Of a stretch of DNA of 64,000 nucleotides, positions 7,291 to 16,526 are shown piece after piece. This DNA comes from Rhodopirellula bahusiensis. GTDB lineage: Bacteria > Planctomycetota > Planctomycetia > Pirellulales > Pirellulaceae. The notes beneath the pieces are model-generated. The model saw only the letters and a program-made list of their open reading frames with translations. It was not told the DNA's origin and did not search any database. Each line of letters opens with the position of its first letter. Within the stretch, counting starts at the first letter, position 1. Position numbers and translations under genes: made by a program. Location of the stretch: contig NZ_NIZW01000002.1 of NCBI RefSeq assembly GCF_002727185.1, positions 62,001 to 126,000 on the forward strand. Direction: 5' to 3'.

Positions 7291-8553
7291 TCACTCTATT
7301 CGATGGAATTCGTTCAAAAGGGTTTGGTGAAGTTGGTCCGCCTCTTCGAGTCGCAAACGCACCACGTTGTTGAAGTCGTCGACATCGTCGGGCTTCAAAT
7401 ACAGGTGGCATCGATCATCGGAATCACTTGGCAACGAGGGGACGTCGGACCCGGCGTCTTCCGAGAGGACGTAAAACCATTCGTTGGTGGTGATCGCGAT
7501 AGGAACATTGCGATGGTGGGTGATAACACGAGTTTCAGACGAAGGCGACGTGGTGTTTTCAGACAAAGATTCGTCGGGTTTGGATTCTTCCTTTGATGAG
7601 CCCCCAACGTTTTCGAAGACAAAACGTTCGGCTGGCATGAGGTCCCCACTCGGGTCGGCCAATCGGACGCCAATCGCTACCGCGACTTCATCAGCGGAAG
7701 CGACCATACGAGAGCGGAGCCCTGAGCCACCGGAGCAAATCAGCGGCACGTGCAGGTGACACGAACGCCACGGACCGGAGCGGTGTCCGATGCCACCGTT
7801 CTGCCCGAGTGCGAAACCGCTGGTCCCACCCAGCACGATTGTGTCAGTCGGTTCCAGCACCGAATCCAAGACATCAATCATCGCATCAACCAATTTGATT
7901 TGGCATCCGTAGGTTCGCATCCACGTTGTGATCCAATCCGGATCGTCGTTGGCGGTGATGCGATGGTCGGGCGGCGTGGTCGTTTCAACCATGAACGGCA
8001 CTTCTTCGGCCGCGTTCTCGCCGTCGTCATCTGCGTCGGTGATTTCATGGCCGAGGTCTTCTTCATACTCGTCGGCGTAGTAGACCGGTTCGTCAGCAAC
8101 CGAATCATCGCTAAGTTCTCGCGGTGCATCCCAACCATGCGTGAGAAAACGCGAGTGCAACCAAACCGAATCGCCTTGAGCCAATCGATCGGCAGCGACG
8201 GCGGTCAATCTTCCAATCGATGTGTCTTCGATTTCGATCGAAACGGTTTCGTCACCTGCGTCCTCATCGAGGTCGCTTTCCAACAAGACGATTTCTTCAA
8301 ACACGGCCGCGGATTCGCGCTCCAGCAATCGTGGGTCGTCGGTGATCACGACGATTTCGCTGGCCCGCTGCGTCTTCGCCAATGTCCTTGCCCAGCGGTC
8401 CCATTGTTCCAGCGGATCCGTGACCGGAGTGATGGCTCGGTTCCATGTTGTTCCCTCGGCCGCCAAGCGATCGATGGCGGGAGTTCGATTCCAAGAGGAC
8501 CCATAAGACGAGATCGCAGCGGGAGTGAATCCTTCCAGGGTGAAGATCAGCAT
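7291..8553 (-). CDS. Sulfatase/alkaline-phosphatase-fold protein, probably inactive
   Basis: 420 residues from the ATG at 8553. An in-frame ATG at 8706 would start on the same base as the divergent wecG-like gene and adds a non-homologous head. The N-terminus MLIFTLEGFTPAAISSYGSS and TPAIDRLAAEGTTWNRAITP follow the sulfatase pattern (metal site, then TPNIDRLAxEG). LGGTSGFALGQNGGIGHRSG matches the later metal region. The first metal Asp pair is replaced (LEG) and there is no CxPSR formylglycine motif. A strongly acidic low-complexity stretch lies near the middle. Substrate unknown. Confidence 0.75.
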   Translation of the reverse strand: MLIFTLEGFTPAAISSYGSSWNRTPAIDRLAAEGTTWNRAITPVTDPLEQWDRWARTLAKTQRASEIVVITDDPRLLERESAAVFEEIVLLESDLDEDAGDETVSIEIEDTSIGRLTAVAADRLAQGDSVWLHSRFLTHGWDAPRELSDDSVADEPVYYADEYEEDLGHEITDADDDGENAAEEVPFMVETTTPPDHRITANDDPDWITTWMRTYGCQIKLVDAMIDVLDSVLEPTDTIVLGGTSGFALGQNGGIGHRSGPWRSCHLHVPLICSGGSGLRSRMVASADEVAVAIGVRLADPSGDLMPAERFVFENVGGSSKEESKPDESLSENTTSPSSETRVITHHRNVPIAITTNEWFYVLSEDAGSDVPSLPSDSDDRCHLYLKPDDVDDFNNVVRLRLEEADQLHQTLLNEFHRIE

Positions 8554-8705
8554 GCGTTGCTTGGGGCCAAATTTGCGTTGGGTCAGAAAACGTGACGTAG
8601 GGTTCAGCGTGCAGTCTATCGCGGCACGGTCACTCTCAGAATGACAGGTGATCGGATTGTCGCGGTTGGATCGATTTTTCAACCACTCATCGAATACGCT
8701 CCGCA

Positions 8706-9647
8706 ATGAATTCGGCTTCTCCCGTCAGTTCTTATCCCGAATCCTCGACCTCGACCGCCTCGGTTGTCGTGCCGCCGGCATCGAAAGAAGCCACCGGCAA
8801 ATTTCAGTCCGGTCCGCGATTCGAGGCAACCGTTCTCACGGAATGCGATCCTTCGGTCGTCACGGCGCCACCCTGCGCCCGTGATACGGTGAGCGTTTGG
8901 GATGTTCCGTTTGATCGTTTGGATATGTGGCAATCGGTCGATGCGATTGATCAACTCATCGCCGCTCGAACACCTCAGTACGTGATCACGGCGAACCTGA
9001 ACTACTGCATGCTGCATCATCGATCGCAGCAGCTTCAACAAATCACGCATCGCGCCGCGTTGGTGTTGGCTGATGGTCAACCGATTGTGGCACGCAGCAA
9101 ATTGACCGATCGACCTTTGCCCGAGCGAGTCGCAGGTAGCGAGCTGATTGTTCACTTGTGTGGACGAGCCGCCCAACGTGGACACCGCGTTTACTTCCTC
9201 GGCGGAGAACCGGGTGTCGCCGACAAAGCGTCCAAGCGATTGAAAGCGATGTATCCCGGACTGCGAATTGCCGGATGTGAGTCACCTCCCTTCCGCAAAT
9301 TGACAGCAGAAGAACAGTCCGCTCAAGACGCGAGAATTCGCGACGCAGGAACCGATCTATTGTTCGTTGCGTTTGGCCAGCCCAAGGGCGAACAATGGAT
9401 CGCCGAACATTCCGCTCGCATCGGAGTGCCGGTCAGCATTCAGCTGGGTGCGTCGTTCGACTTCTTGGCCGGGACCGCGAAGCGAGCTCCAAAAATCTTC
9501 CAAAGCGTTGGTATGGAATGGGCCTATCGGATGCTCAGTGATCCAAAGCGTTTGGTGCCGCGCTACATGTCCAACATTGGTTACCTGTGTTCCGCATTGA
9601 CAACCGATTGGAAGAACACGGTCAAGAGTTGGGGCATGACTTCCTAG
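8706..9647 (+). CDS. WecG/TagA/CpsF family glycosyltransferase
   Basis: Transfers N-acetylmannosamine-type sugars to lipid-linked acceptors in surface polysaccharide or teichoic-acid-like pathways. The 313-residue protein has a Ser/Pro/Val-rich N-terminal extension of about 60 residues. The family core follows: TANLNYCMLHH, LVLADGQPIV, GHRVYFLGGEPGVADKA, LLFVAFGQPKGEQWI and GASFDFLAGTAKRAP. The end (MSNIGYLCSAL) may be membrane-associated. The O-antigen-ligase-like gene 1.4 kb downstream fits an exopolysaccharide role. The exact sugar cannot be read from sequence. Confidence 0.92.
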   Translation: MNSASPVSSYPESSTSTASVVVPPASKEATGKFQSGPRFEATVLTECDPSVVTAPPCARDTVSVWDVPFDRLDMWQSVDAIDQLIAARTPQYVITANLNYCMLHHRSQQLQQITHRAALVLADGQPIVARSKLTDRPLPERVAGSELIVHLCGRAAQRGHRVYFLGGEPGVADKASKRLKAMYPGLRIAGCESPPFRKLTAEEQSAQDARIRDAGTDLLFVAFGQPKGEQWIAEHSARIGVPVSIQLGASFDFLAGTAKRAPKIFQSVGMEWAYRMLSDPKRLVPRYMSNIGYLCSALTTDWKNTVKSWGMTS

Positions 9648-9708
9648 ACGAGCAGATTTTGTTCTGCGACTGAGGAAACAACGAATCCTTCCCGGACCGG
9701 GACCGGGA

Positions 9709-10902
9709 TCAACCGCCGTTCGCGGTCACGATGCTTGGATCAGGCTGCCAGAGATACAGGAACGTTGGCATTGCACTGCGATCCAGTCCTGGCAATTGAA
9801 TTGGCAGGATCGATGTCATCGGCACGTTGGGAGTGACATCAAACTCTGACATCGCTCGGTCGTTGTCTCGTCGTAGAAGCACGAGCGACGGGGAAGACGA
9901 CAGACCCGCCATGCTTCCCGCCAACGCCACGGCGTCATCGAGGTAACCGGTTTGGTCGACGAGTCCCATGGTTTGGGCTCGCACTCCCGAGACAACCCGG
10001 CCATCAAACGGAATCAGATCGCTCGGATCTATTTCGGCTGCCTCATCCTCATCCGCCTCGCCGTCCGGTTTATCAGTGTCAATATCTTCAGCACTGCTGG
10101 TGACCACCAATCGCGAACCACGCGACGAGCGGACTTGTTCAATGAATCGATGGTGGAATTCATCAGCCATCGACTGCAGAAGATCGCGTTCTTCTCGCTG
10201 CATCATCCGTTCTGGAGATCCAACGTCGATCTTCTCACCGGCTTTGATCGGCAACGAGACGATGTTGAATTGGCCCAGCGTGTCTTCCATGTTGTAGTTG
10301 TTCAGGATGACACCGATTCCGCCGACAACTGACGTCGGATGCGCGACGATCGCGTCAGTGTGGGTGGCCAAGTAGTATGCGCCGCCGGTACCGGTGGTCA
10401 TCAAGCACGCGACAATCGGAATGCCACGTTTTGCCTTGAGGTGTTGAAGTTGATGGGCCAGCATGTCCGAGGCGGTCACACCGCCACCGGGCGAATTGAT
10501 TCGAAGAACGACGGCGGAGATTGTCGGGTCGGATTCGATCCAACGCATCTTTTCACGAAACAGCGAGACTGGGTTCTCACCCATCGATCCGAATCCACTG
10601 AGGTTCTGATCGATCAGCAACCCGTCGAGGTCGACGATTGCGATGCGAGAGTCGGATCCTGGTGAAGCCGTGCCGATCTCAATCGCACGTACCGGCGATG
10701 CCGTGTTGTCGGTCTTGCTGACCGTGGTCATCGTCCCGTTCATGTTGATGTCGCCATCGACACCCATTTGTCCGTTCACGCCCATGTCGCCGGCGATCCC
10801 CATGTTCCCGCCGACCAACGCTCGCACTGGATGCGAGCAACCGGCAAGAACCAACACGCAAATGACCAAACCAGCCAATCGGCTCGCGTGGAGCAGTGGC
10901 AT
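9709..10902 (-). CDS. S49 (SppA-like) lipoprotein lacking the usual catalytic Ser
   Basis: 397 residues from the ATG at 10902, chosen because it begins a lipoprotein signal with lipobox LVLAGC (Cys22); the frame is open to 11139 but that would bury the signal. After a Met/Gly/Asp repeat (GNMGIAGDMGVNGQMGVDGD) comes the S49 core: VVLRINSPGGGVTASDM and HPTSVVGGIGVIL. Aligned to Bacillus SppA (AASGGYY), the Ser position is Gly173 (TTGTGGAYYLA), while the general-base Lys is kept as Lys224 (KAGEKID). An acidic insert lies near residues 270-290. Possibly a scaffold and not a protease. Confidence 0.85.
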   Translation of the reverse strand: MPLLHASRLAGLVICVLVLAGCSHPVRALVGGNMGIAGDMGVNGQMGVDGDINMNGTMTTVSKTDNTASPVRAIEIGTASPGSDSRIAIVDLDGLLIDQNLSGFGSMGENPVSLFREKMRWIESDPTISAVVLRINSPGGGVTASDMLAHQLQHLKAKRGIPIVACLMTTGTGGAYYLATHTDAIVAHPTSVVGGIGVILNNYNMEDTLGQFNIVSLPIKAGEKIDVGSPERMMQREERDLLQSMADEFHHRFIEQVRSSRGSRLVVTSSAEDIDTDKPDGEADEDEAAEIDPSDLIPFDGRVVSGVRAQTMGLVDQTGYLDDAVALAGSMAGLSSSPSLVLLRRDNDRAMSEFDVTPNVPMTSILPIQLPGLDRSAMPTFLYLWQPDPSIVTANGG

Positions 10903-11078
10903 GATCGAGGAACGACAACATTTTTCGCGGCGAGTCACTTGGAATCCAAACGCGATTGGATGAGCGAAGAAGGACGAGTGCAAAAGGCAGATCGCCTGTC
11001 TGATCGAATCGAACGTTTCGCTCGGGAGAATGAGTTCGATGCGTGCGACCGGCGTGAGACGCACAATGCGAAGAATCG

Positions 11079-12665
11079 TTGCAACCGTCAAAGTTGACGC
11101 TCCGCATCCGCGACAAACACCAGTTGAAACAACGTTCACGCCAGCGAAGTGAGCTATTGTTCGGCATGACCTTGCTTCTCATTCTGATTCTGTTGGCGAT
11201 CATTCCTTGGTCGATCCCGTTGCTGCACGGCGCCCGTACTTGGGCGTTGGTGATGGCGGTGTTGTTTCTGGGGACGGTCTTTGGACCCGCGTTCTTCGCG
11301 TTCAATGGTTTCATTCAAATCAGTTTGGATCGATTGCTTTGGGCAGCAGTGGTGGGCATCGCTATCTTCCGCGTCTTGACCGGCGAAAACAAATTGCCTG
11401 CCGTGACCCGCACTGATGGCATTGTGATCGGTTTTGTTGCGGTGGGCCTGTTGAGTTGTTTGCGTTTCGGGATGTTCGGTGACGGGCAGCCACCCATCGC
11501 GAGATGGCTGTTCTACATGGCGATTCCCTGCAGCTTGTACGCTGTGATGCGGACATCGACCTTCACCAAGAAAGACATCCATCGGATCGTCACCGCAGTG
11601 ATCGCACTTGGCGGATACCTGGCGTTCACCGGCGTGATGGAGATGTTGGACGTGCGAGCGTTGGTGTTTCCACGCTTTATCAACGATCCCGAAGTCTGGG
11701 AATTTTACGGACGTGGTCGAGGGCCTCTGCTCAATCCCGCCGGCAATGGAATTTTGCTGACGTTGGCTTTGGCCGCATGCGCCAGTCGCTTTCTTGAAAG
11801 CGGACGTCACGGCAAGGCTTGGTACGCGATTCTGTCGCTGCTGATGCTGGCTGGTTGTTACTCAACATTGACGCGAAGCGTCTGGCTGGGTGCGATCGCG
11901 GCGATCGGATGGATCGGAATGATCTATGTTCCCCGTCGTGTTCGAATCGTGGCACTTGCCGGCGTGGTCGTTTTCAGCGGTGCGATGGCGTTGGGGTTGA
12001 AAGACCAGATCATGAGCATGAAACGCGACAAAGCGTTGAGTGCCGCGGACGCTGCAAAGAGTGTTGAGTTGCGACCGCTACTGGCGCTGGTTGCTTACGA
12101 GATGTTCCTGGACCGACCGTTGGGTGGTCACGGGTATGGCAACTACTTCGATGCAGCGGAACCTTATCACGCGATTCGACGACATGGTGTGCCGCTGGAA
12201 AACGCACGGCCCTACATGCAACACAATGTCTTTTTGTCGACGCTTGTTGATCTGGGCTTGGTCGGATTCAGCCTGCAATTGCTGCTGCTGGTCGTTCTGT
12301 TCTGTTTGGCGTGGCAACTTGCTTCGGCCAAACACGCCGACGCGACCGGTTCGCAGATGCGAGTGACTTTGTTAGACGCCACCGCGGAGGACCATCGCCG
12401 AACGATCGGCATTCTGATGTTGGGAATGCTGAGCGGCTATGTCTGCAACGGAATGTTCCATGAGGTTGGAATCATTCACATGGTGCACATGTACTTATTC
12501 GCCGCGGCGGGCATTTTGGTCACGTTGCATCAGTCGTCCGATTCTTCGGTTGCGAGTCCATCGATTCGTTGGAACCCTTTTCTTCGTTGGATGCCCAACG
12601 CGGACGTCGCCCACGCTGCGGCCCACCTCGGAAGAGATCCTTCACGCGGCCAGCCCCAGCTTTGA
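11079..12665 (+). CDS. O-antigen ligase/polymerase-like membrane protein
   Basis: Polytopic inner-membrane protein of the O-antigen ligase family, expected to join or polymerise polysaccharide units. 528 residues from a TTG start at 11079, which gives a basic cytoplasmic head (KHQLKQRSRQRSE) before the first helix. An ATG at 11166 begins directly at that helix (MTLLLILILLAIIPW) and is the alternative. I count about ten or eleven hydrophobic segments. The large periplasmic loop carries the expected Arg/His features (LTRSVWLG, GHGYGNYFDAAEPYH, MQHNVFLSTLVDLGL). Its 3' end overlaps the convergent LRR gene by 146 bases. Confidence 0.85.
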   Translation: MQPSKLTLRIRDKHQLKQRSRQRSELLFGMTLLLILILLAIIPWSIPLLHGARTWALVMAVLFLGTVFGPAFFAFNGFIQISLDRLLWAAVVGIAIFRVLTGENKLPAVTRTDGIVIGFVAVGLLSCLRFGMFGDGQPPIARWLFYMAIPCSLYAVMRTSTFTKKDIHRIVTAVIALGGYLAFTGVMEMLDVRALVFPRFINDPEVWEFYGRGRGPLLNPAGNGILLTLALAACASRFLESGRHGKAWYAILSLLMLAGCYSTLTRSVWLGAIAAIGWIGMIYVPRRVRIVALAGVVVFSGAMALGLKDQIMSMKRDKALSAADAAKSVELRPLLALVAYEMFLDRPLGGHGYGNYFDAAEPYHAIRRHGVPLENARPYMQHNVFLSTLVDLGLVGFSLQLLLLVVLFCLAWQLASAKHADATGSQMRVTLLDATAEDHRRTIGILMLGMLSGYVCNGMFHEVGIIHMVHMYLFAAAGILVTLHQSSDSSVASPSIRWNPFLRWMPNADVAHAAAHLGRDPSRGQPQL

Positions 12666-15234
12666 AACCGTTGGACCAGCTTCCGGCCACGCGCGGGTTG
12701 TAGTTTCCGGCCGCCCATTCTTCCGGTGACAAACGGATGGCTTGAAGTGCATCGGAGAGCGAGATGGATTCGTTCACGGACAATTCCATCAACCAAGCAA
12801 GAGCGGCCAACGGTTCAAAAGCGGTGCCGGACAAATCCAGACCGACCAAGGAAACACTCTGCAACCGGTCGCAATGTGCGAGCGTCAAAACGCCTTTTTC
12901 GGTCAATGCGGTATCGTCCAATCGCAAGCGTCGGAGGTTCTTCAGGCTTGGCAGATCTTGCAAATCTTCATCGCGAAGGGGCGTGCCGATCGCGTTGAGT
13001 TCTTGCAGTCCAGGCCAGCACAGGAAGTGTTTGGCCAAACCCTCGGGATAGTGGCTGCCCGGCAGGATTAACGAGTGTAGTTGGCGACATTGCGTCAGGC
13101 TGCCCAGCGAAGACGAGTCCAGCACGCCTCGCTCCAAAGTGAACGACAGCAAGTTTGGAACACCGCTGATTTCGATGTGATTGGTCTTTGGCCGACGAAT
13201 CGAAATCTCCGTCAGGCTGGGCAAATTGACCACGCGAACGGTCTCGGCACCCGGTGCCACACGCAGGCGACTGACCAGTGATTCGAGGTTCACCAATTCA
13301 ACATGCTTGGCTCGCAGCGTCCGCGTGCCGAAAGCTCGTTTGAGTTGTCGCTGATCGATGATTCGTATTTCGTCGAGTTCTTCCCAAGGCAATTCGAGGA
13401 CTTCCCAGTTGTTGTGCATCGCCAACAACTGAGGGATCACTTCGGCATCCACATCGACACCCGATACGGACAGCTCACGCAGGGTGCTGACAACTCGCAG
13501 TTCTTCAAGTTGCCGCGGGTCGAGTTGGCAATGATCGAGTTTCAGTGATTTCAAGAACGAGCACGATTGCAACTTCGAAAGCTCACACGTGGTGAGGTTC
13601 ATTTGATCGAAGGTCAAAGTGCGAAGCGACGGTAGCGAAACCGCCCACGCCATCAGGCCCTTGGGCGACTTCTGCGGCCTTGGAGCGGGACCCGAAGCGA
13701 TCGCGGCATACAGTCGGGCTCCAACGAATTGTGGAGGAGCTTCCCAGCCTCGCATGCTGCGACGGAAGCGACCGTATCCGCCGACGGCAGGTCGTCTGAT
13801 TCGCACGTCGTGCAGTCGTGGGCATTCTTCGACTTCCCATTCATCGAAGTTCTCGCCCGCCAACTCCAAGTGTGAAAGCGAGCTCAGACCGGACATCTTC
13901 AGGGACGAGACCCAAGCCACATAGCCGTCTTCTCGTTCGGGCTGACCCTGGTGCATTGAGTGCGATTCGACGCCGTTCAATTTGGTCAATCGAGGCAGAT
14001 CCAACAGGCTCAGATCGATTGGGATACCGCCGTCGATGGAAAGTTCCGTCAACGCAGGCAGCAACCGGACAGTCATCTTGAGTTCATCAGGATTCGTTTC
14101 GCGATTCTGGCGAAGGTGACGAAACGACAGCGACTGCAAATTGTTTGCGTCTTCGAACACCCAAGAGTCGACGGTGGGGCCGATCGTTTGGATTTCCAAA
14201 GTTGAGAGGGAAGGCGCCAACAACTCTTCGGTGCAGATCGCAGACGCATGGACACGACGAAGTGACAACGATGCCAAATGACTGAGTGACTGAACCCGAA
14301 GTTTCGCGTCCGAGGGTTGTTCCGCGTTTTGGTCGCTGTGCCGGAACGATAGCGAGACGCTTCGTAGCGAAGGCAACTGTTCCAACACGGCGTTCGCACT
14401 TTCGACGCTTGGAACGCTCGACCAACGTAGTCCCGTGACCCAAGGATTTTTTTGAATCGCTTTCAACGTTTCGGGCGCAATTTCGCCGTGCAATGAAACG
14501 AAGTCGAGCGAAGGGTAGTCGCTCCAGTTGATCGATTTCATGTTCGAGTTAGGCGGGCACTGCACTTGGAAGGCGTGTGTCCATGGTCCGCGAAAAGCCA
14601 ATGGCAGTCGAGCGACCATGGGATGGTTGGTTGATCGCACCATCGTGACCATCGACTCTTTTTCAAACGCATTCAATCGGCGTTGGGTCAAGTAGAAGTG
14701 TGCAGCGGTCACGACCAAACCGACCGACGCGATGCCGACGACGGTGCGGCGATAACGCGAGTTCCCGCTTACTTTGGGCGACCACAGAACGTTCCACGGC
14801 GATTGGCCGGGCCGGACGTGGTAAGCCGCGATGCCAGCCAAAGCGAGAACGCCGATGCAGAACCAAAGGTCGATCCACAACCCCAAACCAAATGTGCTCC
14901 AACGTTCCAATCCGTCTACGCCTTCGTTTTGCGACAACCGTGCTTGATAGGCGTCCAACGGGAATCCGCCGATGTACCAACGGTGTCGAGGCGAGTTTGC
15001 TTTTGGGTATGTCACCTCCTCGGCCAGCACATCGGAGGCTTGTCGTCCGATAGGGGGGAGCTCGCTGTCGGTCACCATCACGTTGGCGGCATCCCGAAGG
15101 TAATTCTCAGAAACCAGCCGTGGTTTCCAAGCGATTCCGAGCAGAGTTCCGAGGATCACGAGTGTTGCGATTGTCCGTATCCACTGGCGGTGGGTCGGTT
15201 TCAGAGACGCTCGTTTGGCTTGCAGCTTGTTCAT
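12520..15234 (-). CDS. Membrane-anchored leucine-rich-repeat protein
   Basis: 904 residues from the ATG at 15234; the open frame reaches 15312 but the chosen Met begins a basic head plus transmembrane helix (IRTIATLVILGTLLGIAW). Two more helices follow (LWFCIGVLALAGIAAY; VVGIASVGLVVTAAHFYL). Then about 700 residues of irregular leucine-rich repeats run on (LSHLASLSLRRV, LRTLTFDQMNLTTCELSKL, LKSLKLDHCQLDPRQLEEL). The tail is basic and polar. Probably a protein-binding surface on the periplasmic side. Partner unknown. Its 3' end overlaps the O-antigen-ligase-like gene on the other strand. Confidence 0.85.
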   Translation of the reverse strand: MNKLQAKRASLKPTHRQWIRTIATLVILGTLLGIAWKPRLVSENYLRDAANVMVTDSELPPIGRQASDVLAEEVTYPKANSPRHRWYIGGFPLDAYQARLSQNEGVDGLERWSTFGLGLWIDLWFCIGVLALAGIAAYHVRPGQSPWNVLWSPKVSGNSRYRRTVVGIASVGLVVTAAHFYLTQRRLNAFEKESMVTMVRSTNHPMVARLPLAFRGPWTHAFQVQCPPNSNMKSINWSDYPSLDFVSLHGEIAPETLKAIQKNPWVTGLRWSSVPSVESANAVLEQLPSLRSVSLSFRHSDQNAEQPSDAKLRVQSLSHLASLSLRRVHASAICTEELLAPSLSTLEIQTIGPTVDSWVFEDANNLQSLSFRHLRQNRETNPDELKMTVRLLPALTELSIDGGIPIDLSLLDLPRLTKLNGVESHSMHQGQPEREDGYVAWVSSLKMSGLSSLSHLELAGENFDEWEVEECPRLHDVRIRRPAVGGYGRFRRSMRGWEAPPQFVGARLYAAIASGPAPRPQKSPKGLMAWAVSLPSLRTLTFDQMNLTTCELSKLQSCSFLKSLKLDHCQLDPRQLEELRVVSTLRELSVSGVDVDAEVIPQLLAMHNNWEVLELPWEELDEIRIIDQRQLKRAFGTRTLRAKHVELVNLESLVSRLRVAPGAETVRVVNLPSLTEISIRRPKTNHIEISGVPNLLSFTLERGVLDSSSLGSLTQCRQLHSLILPGSHYPEGLAKHFLCWPGLQELNAIGTPLRDEDLQDLPSLKNLRRLRLDDTALTEKGVLTLAHCDRLQSVSLVGLDLSGTAFEPLAALAWLMELSVNESISLSDALQAIRLSPEEWAAGNYNPRVAGSWSNGFKAGAGRVKDLFRGGPQRGRRPRWASNEEKGSNESMDSQPKNRTTDAT

Positions 15235-15536
15235 AGTGGATCCAACATCATGGGATGCAAAATGTTTCGCTCGAGTTTCAGAATTTGCGTCTAAGTTGCT
15301 TGGTGCTTGCAATCACTGCAACGGCTGTTCGAAAGGTTTTCATGAACCAAAACTGCTATTGATCCCCTGACGACATTGAGCGGAGTGAACGGTAAGATTC
15401 GGCGCCATCGCCAAACGTGTTTTTCTTGCGATTTTGCGCAACGACACCGTTGGAAGATCTTTCGGGGCTGAATCGGTCGCTCGCCGCTCCCGTCAATTTC
15501 AGTGCCTCATTCCCTTGTATTGGTAGCCGAAACGTC
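15235..15536. other. Intergenic region between divergent LRR and DHS-like genes
   Basis: About 300 bases that must contain both promoters. Nothing repetitive or RNA-like was seen. Confidence 0.4.
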
Positions 15537-16496
15537 ATGAATGTCACGGAATTCTTGGAAACTCATTTTCGGCACTTCAACGCTCGTGAACTGCTTGCGT
15601 CCGCAAAGGCTTATGGGGACTTTGTTCACGGTGGTGGCAAGATGATGGTGACTCTTGCGGGGGCAATGAGCACCGGCGAGTTGGGTCTGTCACTGGCCGA
15701 GATGATCCGGAAGGGCAAGGTGCACGCTGTCACCTGCACCGCCGCGAACCTGGAAGAAGACATTTTCAACTTGGTCGCTCATGACGAGTACGAAATCGTC
15801 GAGAATTGGCGGGCTCTGTCGGCTCAAGACGAGGTCGAGCTGCGAGACCGTGGCTTCAACCGAGTCACTGACACCTGCATTCCCGAAACGGTCATGCGCC
15901 ACCTAGAGGATCGTTTGGTTCCCATGTGGCAAAAGGCGGCCAGCGAGAACGCCGCTCGCATGCCCGTTGAGTTCATGTTCGATCTGTTGGACGATGAAGG
16001 ATTGGTGCAGCACTACCAAGTCCCACGCGAAAATAGCTGGGTCGCGGCGGCCAAGGACGCGGGCATTCCCGTGTTCACTCCCGGGTTCGAAGACTCCACG
16101 CTGGGCAACATCTACACCGCTCATGTCATCGACGGCAGCGTCTCGTCCCACGGCGCGTACGCGACCGGCACAAAGCAATTGCAGCAATTGGCCCATTGGT
16201 ACCAGAGCACGATGAAGGACCCGATCGGATTCTTCCAGATCGGTGGCGGGATCGCGGGCGACTTCCCGATCTGCGTGGTTCCGATGTTGATCCAAGACCT
16301 GAAGCTGGACATTCCACTGTGGGGCTACTTCTGCCAGATCAGCGACGCGACGACCAGCTACGGTGGATACAGCGGAGCGGTGCCGAATGAAAAGATCACC
16401 TGGTACAAGATCGACGCCGACTCGCCCAAGTTCATGATTCAAAGCGACGCGACGATTTGTGCACCGCTCGTGTTCGCTCACGTGCTGGGGTGGTGA
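15537..16496 (+). CDS. Deoxyhypusine synthase-like protein without the catalytic Lys
   Basis: 319 residues from the ATG at 15537; the in-frame ATG at 15417 adds 40 unrelated residues. The fold is clearly that of deoxyhypusine synthase: GGKMMVTLAGAMSTGELG, VTCTAANLEEDIFNLVAHD, VFTPGFEDSTLGN and WYKIDADSPKFMIQSDATI. In true DHS an active-site Lys follows GGGxx; here the segment is GGGIAGDFPIC, with Gly241 at that place. Bacteria lack the hypusine-bearing translation factor. Related bacterial proteins are thought to act on polyamines, but the missing Lys leaves the reaction open. Confidence 0.87.
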   Translation: MNVTEFLETHFRHFNARELLASAKAYGDFVHGGGKMMVTLAGAMSTGELGLSLAEMIRKGKVHAVTCTAANLEEDIFNLVAHDEYEIVENWRALSAQDEVELRDRGFNRVTDTCIPETVMRHLEDRLVPMWQKAASENAARMPVEFMFDLLDDEGLVQHYQVPRENSWVAAAKDAGIPVFTPGFEDSTLGNIYTAHVIDGSVSSHGAYATGTKQLQQLAHWYQSTMKDPIGFFQIGGGIAGDFPICVVPMLIQDLKLDIPLWGYFCQISDATTSYGGYSGAVPNEKITWYKIDADSPKFMIQSDATICAPLVFAHVLGW

Positions 16497-16526
16497 TCCC
16501 GTCTATTTCGGGCAAACATTCGCCGT

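Noticed and set aside
9660-9708. Small TCCCGGACCGGGA inverted repeat between convergent genes
   Set aside because: Only 6-base arms with a 1-base loop and no T run; too weak to call a terminator.
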